Under the pieces are notes generated by a model. That model was not told the DNA's origin. It searched no databases and saw only the letters and a program-made list of their open reading frames with translations. Positions 9,350 to 17,366 of a stretch of DNA of 64,000 nucleotides are shown in pieces (position 1 is the first letter of the stretch; every line of letters starts with the position of its first letter). Both the position numbers and the translations under genes were made by a program. Origin of the DNA: Hymenobacter telluris (lineage in GTDB: Bacteria; Bacteroidota; Bacteroidia; Cytophagales; Hymenobacteraceae); contig NZ_JAFLQZ010000015.1 in the NCBI RefSeq assembly GCF_017313265.1, positions 62,001 through 126,000 on the forward strand. Direction: 5' to 3'.

Positions 9350-9535
9350 ACTCTCAGCCAGCTTATTCTATAGAGTCTGATTTATATATGTTGAGGCAAT
9401 ATGCTTTTTATTCAGGTTAAGTGAAGTCCTGTCTGCTAACTTCCTACTTTGGCTAACCAACTCTGCCACTACCTTCGCAAGCAACTTCCCGGCTAGTTTC
9501 GGGGTTCTTGATACTCTCACTCGCTATTCCTGTCT

Positions 9536-11614
9536 TTGATTTCCGTCGCTGCTTCTCCCTGGTTGATTCTGCTGTGCCTGGCCGTGGGCGCGGGCTACGC
9601 GGCTCTGTTGTATTCGGCTAGAGCGCCGTGGAGCAAGGCGCTGAATTACGGGCTGGCAGCCCTGCGCTTTGTGGTGGTGAGCTTTCTGTGCTTTCTGCTA
9701 CTCTCCCCGTTCCTGAAAACCACTACCAACACCACCGAAAAGCCTACGGTCGTGTTGGCCGTCGATAACTCGCAGTCGGTGGGGCTGTTCACGCCGCCTG
9801 CCGTGCTAGGCCAAGCCCAAACCGGGCTGCAACAGCTTGCCGAAACGATGCGCGGCCGCGGCTTCGAGGTGGAAACCCGCACGCTCGGACCCGGTGCGGG
9901 CCGTCCTGTGCCCCCCGATTCGGTGCGCTTCACGGCCCCGGCCACCGACCTGAACGGGCTACTAACCGGCGTGCGCGAAACGTATGAGGGGCGCAATCTG
10001 GCCGGTGTAGTGCTGGTGTCGGATGGCATTGTGAATCAGGGCCAGTCGCCGACGTATTCCGAATTCAACTTCCCGATTTATTCGGTGGCTGTGGGTGACA
10101 CGCTGCCCAAGAAAGACCTAAGCCTGCCCACGCTGAACTACAACCGGGTGGCCTTCAGTGGCAACAAATTCCCGATTGAGGCCGAAATAACCTACGACGG
10201 GTTTGCGGGCGGTACGGCCACCGTGCAGCTGCGCGAAAACGGCCGGGTGCTGCAAACCCAGCGGGTACGCCTGCCCGCCGGCCAGCGCCGTACCAAAACC
10301 ACGTTTACGGTAGTAGCCCCGGCACCCGGCAAACGCCGCTACGAAGTGGTGGTAGAGCCCCAAGCCGGGGAGCTTACCACGCTCAACAACAGCAAATTCG
10401 CTTATATCGAAGTTGTGAAAGGCAAGCTGCGGGTGCTGCTGGCCGGGGCCGCGCCGCACCCTGACCTGAAGGCCCTGCGCGCGGCCATCCAGCAAAACGA
10501 CAACTTCGACCTGGTTACGTATCTGCCCGGCATCAGCCCGCTGAAAAGCCAGGACTACGACGTAGCCATCTTGCACCAGCTGCCGGCCCGTAGCGGTGAA
10601 GGCGCTGAGGTGCTGGCCCAGGTGCGTAGCCGCCGCATTCCGGCCCTGTACATTGTGGGCGCGCAATCCGACTTCAACGCCTACAACAACGTGGGTACCG
10701 GCCTGACCATCCTGCCCCGCGGCACCCAAACCGACGATGTAACACCCGTGCTGAACCCGGCGTTTTCACGGTTCACCTTTGAAGAAGAGGCCTTGCGGCG
10801 GTTTGCCGCGTACCCACCCGCCCCGGTACCGTTCGGGGATTTGCGCCTGGGCGGCGGGGCCGAAGTGGCCTTATTTCAGCAGGTGGGTCGTTTGCGGACG
10901 CAGAAGCCGCTGCTGGTTTTTGGTGGCGCGGGCACGCAGCGCCAGGCTACTTTGCTCACCGATGGTAGCTGGCAGTGGCGCCTCCAGGAAGCCGTGGAGC
11001 ACGACGACCAACCCGAGGCCTACGACCGGCTCGTGATTCGCACGCTCCAGTTGCTCACCCAGAACGCCAACAAAAAGCGCCTCGATGTGTATCCCACCCA
11101 GGACGCTTTCAGCACCCAGGACGATGTGACCTTCGGGGCCGAAACCTACAACGCCATTTTCGAGCGGATCTACGGCCAGCAAATCACGCTCACGCTTACC
11201 GACGAGCAGAAAAAAACGCGCACCTTCAGCTACACCAACTCCGAAGATGGCGCGCCGCTGCACCTTGGCACGCTACCCGGCGGCGTGTACCGCTACGCGG
11301 CCCGCGCCACGTTGAGCGGCCAGGCCCAGCAAGACCAGGGCGAGTTACTGATTCAGGAGCAACAGCTGGAAGCCCTCGAAGCCCGCGCCGACCACAACCT
11401 GCTGTACCAATTAGCCCGCCGCAGCAACTCGCGGCTGTATTATCCGCAGCAATTCACCCAGCTCACCCAGGATATTCTCAAGGCCGATTACAAGCCGGTC
11501 ATCTACTCGCAGGAAGACCTGAAGGACCTCATCAACCTGAAGTGGCTGTTCTTCCTGATTCTGGCCTTCGTGACAGCGGAGTGGGCCACGCGCAAATATT
11601 CGGGCGGGGTATAG
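9536..11614 (+). CDS. BatA-like membrane protein with von Willebrand factor A domain
   Basis: 692 residues from a TTG start at 9536, which I accept because the N-terminal membrane helices (residues about 7-26 and 37-57) follow directly; no ATG is near. A VWA-like domain starts with VVLAVDNSQS, a metal-binding DxSxS motif (about residues 74-83), and continues through AGVVLVSDGIVNQG. The C-terminus has one more helix, LINLKWLFFLILAFVTAEWA. The long middle is probably periplasmic and Ig-like. The family occurs in Bacteroidota beside BatA/BatB-type genes, but no such neighbours are here. Role unknown. Confidence 0.75.
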   Translation: MISVAASPWLILLCLAVGAGYAALLYSARAPWSKALNYGLAALRFVVVSFLCFLLLSPFLKTTTNTTEKPTVVLAVDNSQSVGLFTPPAVLGQAQTGLQQLAETMRGRGFEVETRTLGPGAGRPVPPDSVRFTAPATDLNGLLTGVRETYEGRNLAGVVLVSDGIVNQGQSPTYSEFNFPIYSVAVGDTLPKKDLSLPTLNYNRVAFSGNKFPIEAEITYDGFAGGTATVQLRENGRVLQTQRVRLPAGQRRTKTTFTVVAPAPGKRRYEVVVEPQAGELTTLNNSKFAYIEVVKGKLRVLLAGAAPHPDLKALRAAIQQNDNFDLVTYLPGISPLKSQDYDVAILHQLPARSGEGAEVLAQVRSRRIPALYIVGAQSDFNAYNNVGTGLTILPRGTQTDDVTPVLNPAFSRFTFEEEALRRFAAYPPAPVPFGDLRLGGGAEVALFQQVGRLRTQKPLLVFGGAGTQRQATLLTDGSWQWRLQEAVEHDDQPEAYDRLVIRTLQLLTQNANKKRLDVYPTQDAFSTQDDVTFGAETYNAIFERIYGQQITLTLTDEQKKTRTFSYTNSEDGAPLHLGTLPGGVYRYAARATLSGQAQQDQGELLIQEQQLEALEARADHNLLYQLARRSNSRLYYPQQFTQLTQDILKADYKPVIYSQEDLKDLINLKWLFFLILAFVTAEWATRKYSGGV

Positions 11615-11632
11615 CGGCGGTTGATAGAATGG

Positions 11633-11740
11633 TGTAGAGACGCAACATCTTGCGTCTCGTCGTTGAACGACCGGAGCCACGCAGAACTGCGCACAATAAT
11701 AAGCTCAGCAACGCCGAGACGCGAAGTGTCGCGTCTCTAC
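11633..11740. repeat. REPIN-like paired hairpin element, GTAGAGACGC family
   Basis: It starts GTAGAGACGCAACATCTTGC and ends in its approximate reverse complement CGCGTCTCTAC; about 27 of 32 arm bases pair. The right arm (11709-11740) differs by one base from the right arm of the element at 16668-16699. It lies between the von Willebrand gene and the pseudouridine synthase gene. Confidence 0.75.
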
Positions 11741-11763
11741 AGCTTTTGTATAGCCCCGCGTGG

Positions 11764-11771
11764 TACCTTTG
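11764..11771 (+). promoter_or_regulatory. -7 box TACCTTTG four bases before a start codon
   Basis: TACCTTTG matches the Bacteroidota -7 consensus TAnnTTTG and lies only four bases before the ATG at 11776. A TTG at 11746 is the best -33 candidate, although its 15-base spacing is short. The transcript would start at or very near the ATG. Confidence 0.5.
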
Positions 11772-11775
11772 CAGT

Positions 11776-12675
11776 ATGCGCTACATTCTGGTCAACAAAC
11801 CCTACGAAGTCCTCACCCAATTCACCGACGAGCAAGGCCGCGCCACGCTCAAGGATTTCGTGGCCATTCCGAACATCTACCCAGTGGGGCGGCTGGATTT
11901 CGACTCCGAGGGCCTGGTGCTGCTCACCGACGACAAGCAGCTTCAGCACCGCCTTTCCGAGCCCCGTTTCAAAGTAGCGAAAACCTACTGGGTGCAGGTA
12001 GAAGGCATCCCGACCGAAGAAGCGCTGGAAACGTTGCGCCGCGGCGTAGACATCAAAAGCGGCTTCACTTCCCCCGCCGAAGCCCGCTTACTACCCACCG
12101 ACACCGAGCTGTGGCCTCGGAGCAAGCCGGTCCGGTTCCGAGCCAACATCCCAACCAGCTGGGTTGAAATCACCATTTCGCAGGGCATGAACCGGCAGGT
12201 GCGCAAGATGACGGCCGCCGTGGGCTTTCCCACGCTCCGGCTGGTGCGCGTAGCTATTGCCGATTTGCGCGTAGAGGGCTTGGAGCCCGGTAAATGGCGT
12301 GAGCTGACCACCGAAGAAGTGCAGGCCCTGAAAGAAGATATGGCTGCCCAGACTGCCGCGGCGGGCACGTTCAAAACGCCCGGCAAAACCTCGGAGTACT
12401 GGCCCGGCGGCGTCCGGCCCGGTACGGCCAAACCCAACCAGAACAGCGCGGGCGGCTACAACCGTGGTGGTTTCGGCGGCGCATCGGGCAGCAAAACCAA
12501 AGGCGATGCGCGGGCGGCGGGCGTACGGGGCTCCGGCCGTAATGCCAAGCCCACTGGTGGCACCAAAGCCAAGCCTACCGGTGGCCCAAAGTCAACGCCC
12601 GGCAAAACCGGCAGTAAGCCCGGTCCGAAATCGGCCGGACGCGGAACCGCGGGTGGCCGCGGCGGCCGGAGCTGA
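11776..12675 (+). CDS. RsuA/RluE-type pseudouridine synthase with disordered basic tail
   Basis: 299 residues from the ATG at 11776. The catalytic core has the GRLDFDSEGLVLLTDD motif with the nucleophilic aspartate in RLD (about residue 39), and GMNRQVRKMTAAVGFPTLRL, typical of the RluE/RluB/RsuA group that modifies rRNA. The S4 domain found in many relatives is missing at the N-terminus, as in RluE. Residues about 205-299 form a low-complexity Gly/Lys/Pro/Arg/Thr tail with repeats such as KPTGG and ends in GGRGGRS; it is probably an RNA-binding disordered extension. The stop overlaps the next gene's start in TGATG, so the two are translationally coupled. Confidence 0.88.
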   Translation: MRYILVNKPYEVLTQFTDEQGRATLKDFVAIPNIYPVGRLDFDSEGLVLLTDDKQLQHRLSEPRFKVAKTYWVQVEGIPTEEALETLRRGVDIKSGFTSPAEARLLPTDTELWPRSKPVRFRANIPTSWVEITISQGMNRQVRKMTAAVGFPTLRLVRVAIADLRVEGLEPGKWRELTTEEVQALKEDMAAQTAAAGTFKTPGKTSEYWPGGVRPGTAKPNQNSAGGYNRGGFGGASGSKTKGDARAAGVRGSGRNAKPTGGTKAKPTGGPKSTPGKTGSKPGPKSAGRGTAGGRGGRS

Positions 12676-13676
12676 TGGCTGCCCGGCGGAAGTGGCAGCG
12701 GCGCCTGTTGCTGCTGGCGGCGGTGGCGTTTGGGGCCATGAACCTAGTGGCGGCCTTCCACGCCTGGCGCTTCACCCATTTCACCACCGAAGCGGGCACC
12801 CACACCGACAACCCCGAGCAACTGACCGCCACGCAGAAGCTGTGGGTACTGCTGACCGGCATCAAAAACCCGAAGCCAGTAAACCACCAGAGGCCGAGCT
12901 TCCCTTATCGAACCATCCACCTCACTAGCCCCAATGGCCAACTGGAAGCGTGGTACGGCGCGGTACCGCACGCCCAGGGCACGGTGGCGCTGTTCCACGG
13001 CTATACCAGCTCCAAAGGCAAGCTCCTGACCGAAGCCGCCACCTTTCGCCGCCTCGGCTACAACGTACTGCTCACCGATTTTGCCGGCAACGGGGGCTCT
13101 ACGGGCAACGTCTGCACCGTCGGCCACCACGAAGCCGCTGATGTAGCGGCCGTAACGCGCTGGCTGCAACGCCGGCCCGGCCCGGTGTTTATCTACGCCA
13201 ACTCGATGGGAGCCGTGGCCACCTTGCGGGCCGAAGCGGAGCTAGGGGTGCGCCCTACCGCCAACGTGCTAGAGTGCCCTTATGGCTCCATGCTTGAAAC
13301 CGCCCAAAGTCGTTTCCGCTCCATGCACGTTCCGCCGTTCCCGATGGCCAATTTGCTGGTATTCTGGGGCGGCGTGGAAAACAACTTTTGGGCCTTCGAC
13401 CTCAACGCTACGGATTACGCCACCCGCATCAGCACCCCTACCCTCCTGCTATGGGGCACTGCTGACCCGCGCGTAACCCGCCCGGAAACCGACGCCATCT
13501 ATACGGCTCTGCGTGGCCCCAAGCAGCGGCAGGATTTCCCTGGTTCCGGCCACGAACCATACTGGCGCAAGCATAAGGCGCAGTGGGAACAGACGATTCA
13601 GAATTTCACTAACAACTATTCTCAATCAGCAGCTTATGGATCTTCTACAACGAATTCAACGCTGGTACACAATTAA
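12675..13676 (+). CDS. alpha/beta hydrolase
   Basis: 333 residues with an N-terminal membrane helix (about 10-28), so it is membrane-anchored or exported. ALFHGYTSSKG gives the oxyanion region, YANSMGAVA (about residue 175) the nucleophile elbow with Ser in N-S-M-G, DFAGNGGSTGN a conserved loop, and GSGHEPYWRKH the catalytic histidine near the end. The acid is probably in LLLWGTADPRV. The substrate is unknown. The start overlaps the stop of the upstream pseudouridine synthase. The last 13 codons overlap the Imm53-like gene in another frame, and the low-complexity C-terminus (QSAAYGSSTTNSTLVHN) looks like read-through into that gene. Confidence 0.82.
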   Translation: MAARRKWQRRLLLLAAVAFGAMNLVAAFHAWRFTHFTTEAGTHTDNPEQLTATQKLWVLLTGIKNPKPVNHQRPSFPYRTIHLTSPNGQLEAWYGAVPHAQGTVALFHGYTSSKGKLLTEAATFRRLGYNVLLTDFAGNGGSTGNVCTVGHHEAADVAAVTRWLQRRPGPVFIYANSMGAVATLRAEAELGVRPTANVLECPYGSMLETAQSRFRSMHVPPFPMANLLVFWGGVENNFWAFDLNATDYATRISTPTLLLWGTADPRVTRPETDAIYTALRGPKQRQDFPGSGHEPYWRKHKAQWEQTIQNFTNNYSQSAAYGSSTTNSTLVHN

Positions 13677-14250
13677 CTGCAACGGCGACTGGGAACATGA
13701 TTACGGAATTTCTGTTTGGCACGGAATATCAGTTCAAACATTAGACAACCCCGGCTGGATAGTGTCTATCGACTTAGAAGACACATGTGTAAAGCAGGCT
13801 GACTTGCCTTACGTGTTGCATGAACGAAACACAACTGATTGGTTCGGTTATAAAGTAGAAAACGGAAAATTTGAAGGAGTTGGAGGGCCTGAAAACCTTT
13901 CTGAAATTCTGAGCTATTTCCTTGACACCTTTCTACCAGCACACATCGACCCAACCTGTACTCTAGAAATTCACTTGCCCGTACTTGGCTATGAGAATCG
14001 GTTGTGGTTGAAAGCGGAAGCTAAGATGCTTTCAGAGTCAGTAGTCGAAATTACAGCTGTTGCTGACCGACAGCATTCACAGTCTTATGAGTGGGGACTT
14101 GATACCGATTTAGACTTGCTCAATGAGCTGGAATCTTCGCTTTCGGAGTTACAAGTGGATTACGTGCTTGGCGACAACGCCGAACCATACGTATTTCAAT
14201 CCAACGACAATATGCTACGCACCTTCTTAGTAGCACCAAGCAAGAGCTAA
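13636..14250 (+). CDS. Imm53-like immunity protein (orphan)
   Basis: 204 residues. The N-terminal half matches the immunity protein 53 family as I know it: LLQRIQRWYTINCNGDWEHD, then QTLDNPGWIVSIDLEDT, a WFGYKVENGKFEGVGGP turn, and NLSEILSYFLDTF (to about residue 97). The C-terminal hundred residues are an extra domain I do not recognise. Imm53 proteins neutralise polymorphic toxins, but no toxin gene is nearby. Base composition is more AT-rich than the flanks and the start lies 41 bases inside the upstream hydrolase gene, both consistent with insertion. Family call fairly sure, function inferred. Confidence 0.72.
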   Translation: MDLLQRIQRWYTINCNGDWEHDYGISVWHGISVQTLDNPGWIVSIDLEDTCVKQADLPYVLHERNTTDWFGYKVENGKFEGVGGPENLSEILSYFLDTFLPAHIDPTCTLEIHLPVLGYENRLWLKAEAKMLSESVVEITAVADRQHSQSYEWGLDTDLDLLNELESSLSELQVDYVLGDNAEPYVFQSNDNMLRTFLVAPSKS

Positions 14251-14336
14251 CTCTGCCCCAGTGGCAGAATATCCTGCGGCTGTAAATTTCGTAGAAGTCA
14301 GTCCGGCGGTAATTTCTGGTGGAAGGCCTTTAAAAA

Positions 14337-14388
14337 TGACAATCTGTCACAAATAAAGCCTTTTACCGGGGCTGGTACGAGCCTTGTA
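14337..14388 (+). promoter_or_regulatory. sigma-54-like promoter and palindromic activator-site candidate upstream of dnaK
   Basis: CTGGTACGAGCCTTGTA (14372-14388) fits the sigma-54 consensus with GG-N10-GY spacing (GG at 14374-14375, GT at 14386-14387). The palindrome TGACAATCTGTCA (14337-14349; 5-base arms, 3-base centre) is about 25 bases upstream and could bind a regulator. No CIRCE element and no TAnnTTTG box is seen here. The dnaK ATG is 67 bases downstream of the -12 region. Confidence 0.5.
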
Positions 14389-14455
14389 ATTCCCCCGGTG
14401 CGAGTGATTCGCAACACAACCTGACACCTCAACTTACTACATAACAACCATTCAA

Positions 14456-16402
14456 ATGGGCAAAATAATCGGTATTGACCTCGGCACTACCAACTCGTGC
14501 GTCGCCGTAATGGAAGGCAACGAGCCGGTGGTAATTCCAAATAGCGAAGGCCGCCGCACCACTCCTTCCATCGTGGCGTTCCTCGACAATGGCAAAGGTG
14601 AGCGGAAAGTCGGTGACCCGGCCAAGCGTCAGGCCATTACCAACCCCACCAACACCATCCAGTCGATTAAGCGTTTCATGGGTCGCGCCTTCGGCGAAGT
14701 GACCGAAGAAGCCAAAAACGTATCGTACGCGCTGGAGCGGGGTTCCAACAGCACGGTAGCCGTGAAAATTGGCGACCGGCAGTACACGCCGCAGGAAATT
14801 TCGGCGATGGTGCTTCAGAAAATGAAGCAGACCGCTGAAGACTACCTCGGCCAGACCGTAACCGAAGCCGTTATTACGGTTCCGGCTTACTTCAACGACG
14901 CCCAGCGCCAGGCTACCAAAGAAGCTGGTGCCATTGCCGGCCTCGACGTAAAACGCATTATCAACGAGCCTACCGCCGCTGCCTTGGCGTACGGCCTCGA
15001 TAAGAAGCACACCGACCAGAAAATTGCCGTGTATGACCTGGGTGGTGGTACCTTCGATATCTCCATCCTGGAGCTCGGCGATGGGGTGTTTGAAGTACTG
15101 AGCACCAACGGTGACACCCACCTCGGTGGTGACGACTTCGACCAGGTAATCATCAACTTCTTGGCTGAAACTTTCGCCAGCGAAAACGAAGGCCTCGACC
15201 TGCGCAAAGACGCTATGGCCCTCCAGCGCTTGAAAGAAGCCGCCGAGAAAGCCAAAGTGGAGCTGTCGTCTTCGACCGAAACGGAAATCAACCTGCCCTA
15301 CGTAACGGCTACGGCTTCGGGCCCCAAGCACTTGGTGGTGAAACTGAGCCGCGCTAAGTTCGAGCAGCTAGCTGACAACCTGGTTCGTCGTTCGATGGAG
15401 CCGGTGAAGAAAGCCCTGCAAGATGCTGGCCTGAGCACGTCGGATATCAACGAGGTTATCCTCGTGGGTGGTTCGACCCGCATTCCGCGCATTCAGGAAG
15501 AAGTAGAGAAGTTCTTCGGTAAGAAGCCTTCGAAAGGTGTGAACCCCGACGAAGTGGTGGCCATTGGGGCTGCTATCCAGGGTGGGGTACTGACCGGTGA
15601 AGTGAAGGACGTGCTTCTGCTCGACGTTACCCCGCTTTCGTTGGGTATCGAAACGATGGGCGGCGTAATGACCAAGCTCATCGAGTCGAACACGACCATT
15701 CCTACCAAGAAGTCCGAGACTTTCTCGACGGCTTCTGATAACCAGCCTTCGGTGGAGATTCACGTGTTGCAGGGCGAGCGTCCGCTGGCTTCGCAGAACC
15801 GCACCATCGGCCGCTTCCACCTCGACTCGATTCCACCGGCTCCCCGCGGCGTTCCGCAAATCGAAGTAACCTTCGACATCGACGCCAACGGTATCCTGCA
15901 CGTATCGGCTAAAGACAAGGGCACTGGCAAAGAGCAGAAAATCCGTATCGAAGCTTCGTCGGGCCTCACCGACGCCGACATCGAGCGGATGCGCAACGAA
16001 GCCGCGGCCAACGCCGAAGCCGACAAAGCCGAAACCGAGCGTATCGGTAAGGTGAATGCCGCTGACTCGATGATCTTCCAGACCGAGAAGCAACTGAAAG
16101 AGTACGGCGACAAGCTGAGCGCTGGCAACAAAACGGCCGTTGAAAACGCCCTTGCTGACCTGAAAAAGGCCCACGAGAGCAAAGACATCAGCCAGATTGA
16201 CACCGCCATGGAGGCCATCAACGCCGCTTGGCAGGCGGCCTCGCAGGAGATGTACGCCGCTACCCAAGGCGGTGCGGAAGGCCAGCCCGGCGCCGACGGT
16301 GGTAACCCCTTCGGTGGTGGACAGCCCGGCGGCAACGGTGCCCAGGGTCAGCCCCACGACAACGTAACCGACGTGGACTACGAAGAAGTAGGCAACAAGT
16401 AA
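14456..16402 (+). CDS. dnaK: chaperone protein DnaK (Hsp70)
   Basis: 648 residues, full length. It opens with GKIIGIDLGTTNSCVAVMEG, the Hsp70 ATPase signature. DLGGGTFDISILELGDG (about residue 197) and VGGSTRIPRIQEEV (about residue 340) are the second and third family signatures. The substrate-binding domain runs from about 385 to 505, then a helical lid and a Gly-rich tail with the usual EEV-like acidic ending (VDYEEVGNK). It folds and protects proteins in the cytoplasm with DnaJ and GrpE, which are not in this window. A sigma-54-like promoter lies upstream and a strong terminator follows. Confidence 0.98.
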   Translation: MGKIIGIDLGTTNSCVAVMEGNEPVVIPNSEGRRTTPSIVAFLDNGKGERKVGDPAKRQAITNPTNTIQSIKRFMGRAFGEVTEEAKNVSYALERGSNSTVAVKIGDRQYTPQEISAMVLQKMKQTAEDYLGQTVTEAVITVPAYFNDAQRQATKEAGAIAGLDVKRIINEPTAAALAYGLDKKHTDQKIAVYDLGGGTFDISILELGDGVFEVLSTNGDTHLGGDDFDQVIINFLAETFASENEGLDLRKDAMALQRLKEAAEKAKVELSSSTETEINLPYVTATASGPKHLVVKLSRAKFEQLADNLVRRSMEPVKKALQDAGLSTSDINEVILVGGSTRIPRIQEEVEKFFGKKPSKGVNPDEVVAIGAAIQGGVLTGEVKDVLLLDVTPLSLGIETMGGVMTKLIESNTTIPTKKSETFSTASDNQPSVEIHVLQGERPLASQNRTIGRFHLDSIPPAPRGVPQIEVTFDIDANGILHVSAKDKGTGKEQKIRIEASSGLTDADIERMRNEAAANAEADKAETERIGKVNAADSMIFQTEKQLKEYGDKLSAGNKTAVENALADLKKAHESKDISQIDTAMEAINAAWQAASQEMYAATQGGAEGQPGADGGNPFGGGQPGGNGAQGQPHDNVTDVDYEEVGNK

Positions 16403-16434
16403 TTGCTGATTGTTGAATCGGTGATTATTAAGAT

Positions 16435-16468
16435 AAAAGGCCCGAAGCGCATTGCTTCGGGCCTTTTT
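16435..16468 (+). terminator. rho-independent terminator of dnaK
   Basis: AAAAGGCCCGAAGC and GCTTCGGGCCTTTTT form a perfect stem with a five-base loop and T-run, 32 bases after the dnaK stop. Confidence 0.9.
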
Positions 16469-16477
16469 GTTTTCGGT

Positions 16478-16699
16478 GTAGAGACGCATAGTTGCGTCTC
16501 GTCGTTGGACGACATGTCCGCCCCGTTTTCCGGTTGCTGTAGGCTGTAGCGCGAAGCTCTGCTTCGCGTACCGTTGAACGACTTGCGTATGGTGCAGCTG
16601 TCCGCAACGATACGCGAAGCAGAGCTTCGCGCTACAGCCTGTAATCAGAGTATATAAACAACATCAGCAACGACGAGACGCGAAGTGTCGCGTCTCTAC
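16478..16699. repeat. nested REPIN-like element (one element inside another)
   Basis: The outer pair starts GTAGAGACGCATAGTTGCGT (16478) and ends CGCGTCTCTAC (16699), of the same family as the elements at 4541 and 11633. Between its arms lies an inner inverted repeat, 16541-16640, with 36-base arms carrying one mismatch and the core GTAGCGCGAAGCTCTGCTTC, itself GTAG plus a hairpin. The inner family recurs at 28205-28302. It fills the gap between the dnaK terminator and the 2H phosphoesterase gene. Confidence 0.8.
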
Positions 16700-17247
16700 A
16701 ATCGTTCTGCTGGGTTTAAGGGGAACGTGGCGCGGGGCTGCCATTGGTGGCCGTTGTGACGGAAAAGCGTGAGGGTTTTCACCGGAAATGAGGCGGCATA
16801 CGAGCGGCTCTCGAAAAGATGTTGGAGTTCTGGCACCTGTGCTGGTGGAAGGTCGCGGGTGGCTAGGGTGAGGTGCGGGGTAAACGGGCGTTTCTCGCGT
16901 GGCACTTCGGGCAGGTGTATGGCGCACCACTCGACAAGCGCCGCGTGAAACGTTCTTATAGCCGCGGCTTCGCTTACCTGCACGAACAGCGTCCGGTCAC
17001 CGAACCAGGCGAAATCCTGCAAGCCGACGGTGAAGACGGACTGTGTTGCTGCAAAAGCTGTTAGCGCGGCTGTGCATCTGCCCTCGAACTCATCGGGCTG
17101 ATGCAGGGGCGGAATCAGGGTGATGTGCGGTGGTAGGCGCACGGCGTTGCGGCTGCCCGTGAGGCGGTGTACCTCCTGCTTCAAGGCCCAGGTTGCCGAG
17201 AAAACAGGCTCGGGGGGCAACAGCGCCACCAGATACAAGCTGGCCAT
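16696..17247 (-). CDS. 2'-5' RNA ligase / 2H phosphoesterase family protein
   Basis: 183 residues with both HxT-type motifs of the 2H superfamily: PPHITLIPPL near residue 40 and TPHLTLATRD near residue 123. The two histidine-threonine pairs form a twofold active site acting on 2',3'-cyclic or 2'-5' phosphodiester bonds of RNA or small nucleotides. Which reaction applies here cannot be told. The gene's last codons overlap the end of the nested repeat element at 16699. The endonuclease-like gene lies upstream on the same strand, separated by a terminator. Confidence 0.85.
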   Translation of the reverse strand: MASLYLVALLPPEPVFSATWALKQEVHRLTGSRNAVRLPPHITLIPPLHQPDEFEGRCTAALTAFAATQSVFTVGLQDFAWFGDRTLFVQVSEAAAIRTFHAALVEWCAIHLPEVPREKRPFTPHLTLATRDLPPAQVPELQHLFESRSYAASFPVKTLTLFRHNGHQWQPRATFPLNPAERL

Positions 17248-17316
17248 GCGTCAGGTGATTTATCGGCGCGCTAGTACAGCAACGCTGGGTTTACAGCTTT
17301 CACTTTCCCATACTAA

Positions 17317-17355
17317 AAACCCCACTCTACCAGCGTAGCTAGCGGAGTGGGGTTT
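17317..17355 (-). terminator. terminator after the membrane endonuclease/phosphatase-family gene
   Basis: AAACCCCACTC pairs perfectly with GAGTGGGGTTT across a 17-base loop, just past the stop of the minus-strand gene at 17367. Confidence 0.65.
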
Positions 17356-17366
17356 CTACGGCAGTA

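Noticed and set aside
14251..14455. CIRCE operator before dnaK
   Set aside because: The TTAGCACTC-N9-GAGTGCTAA pattern is absent.
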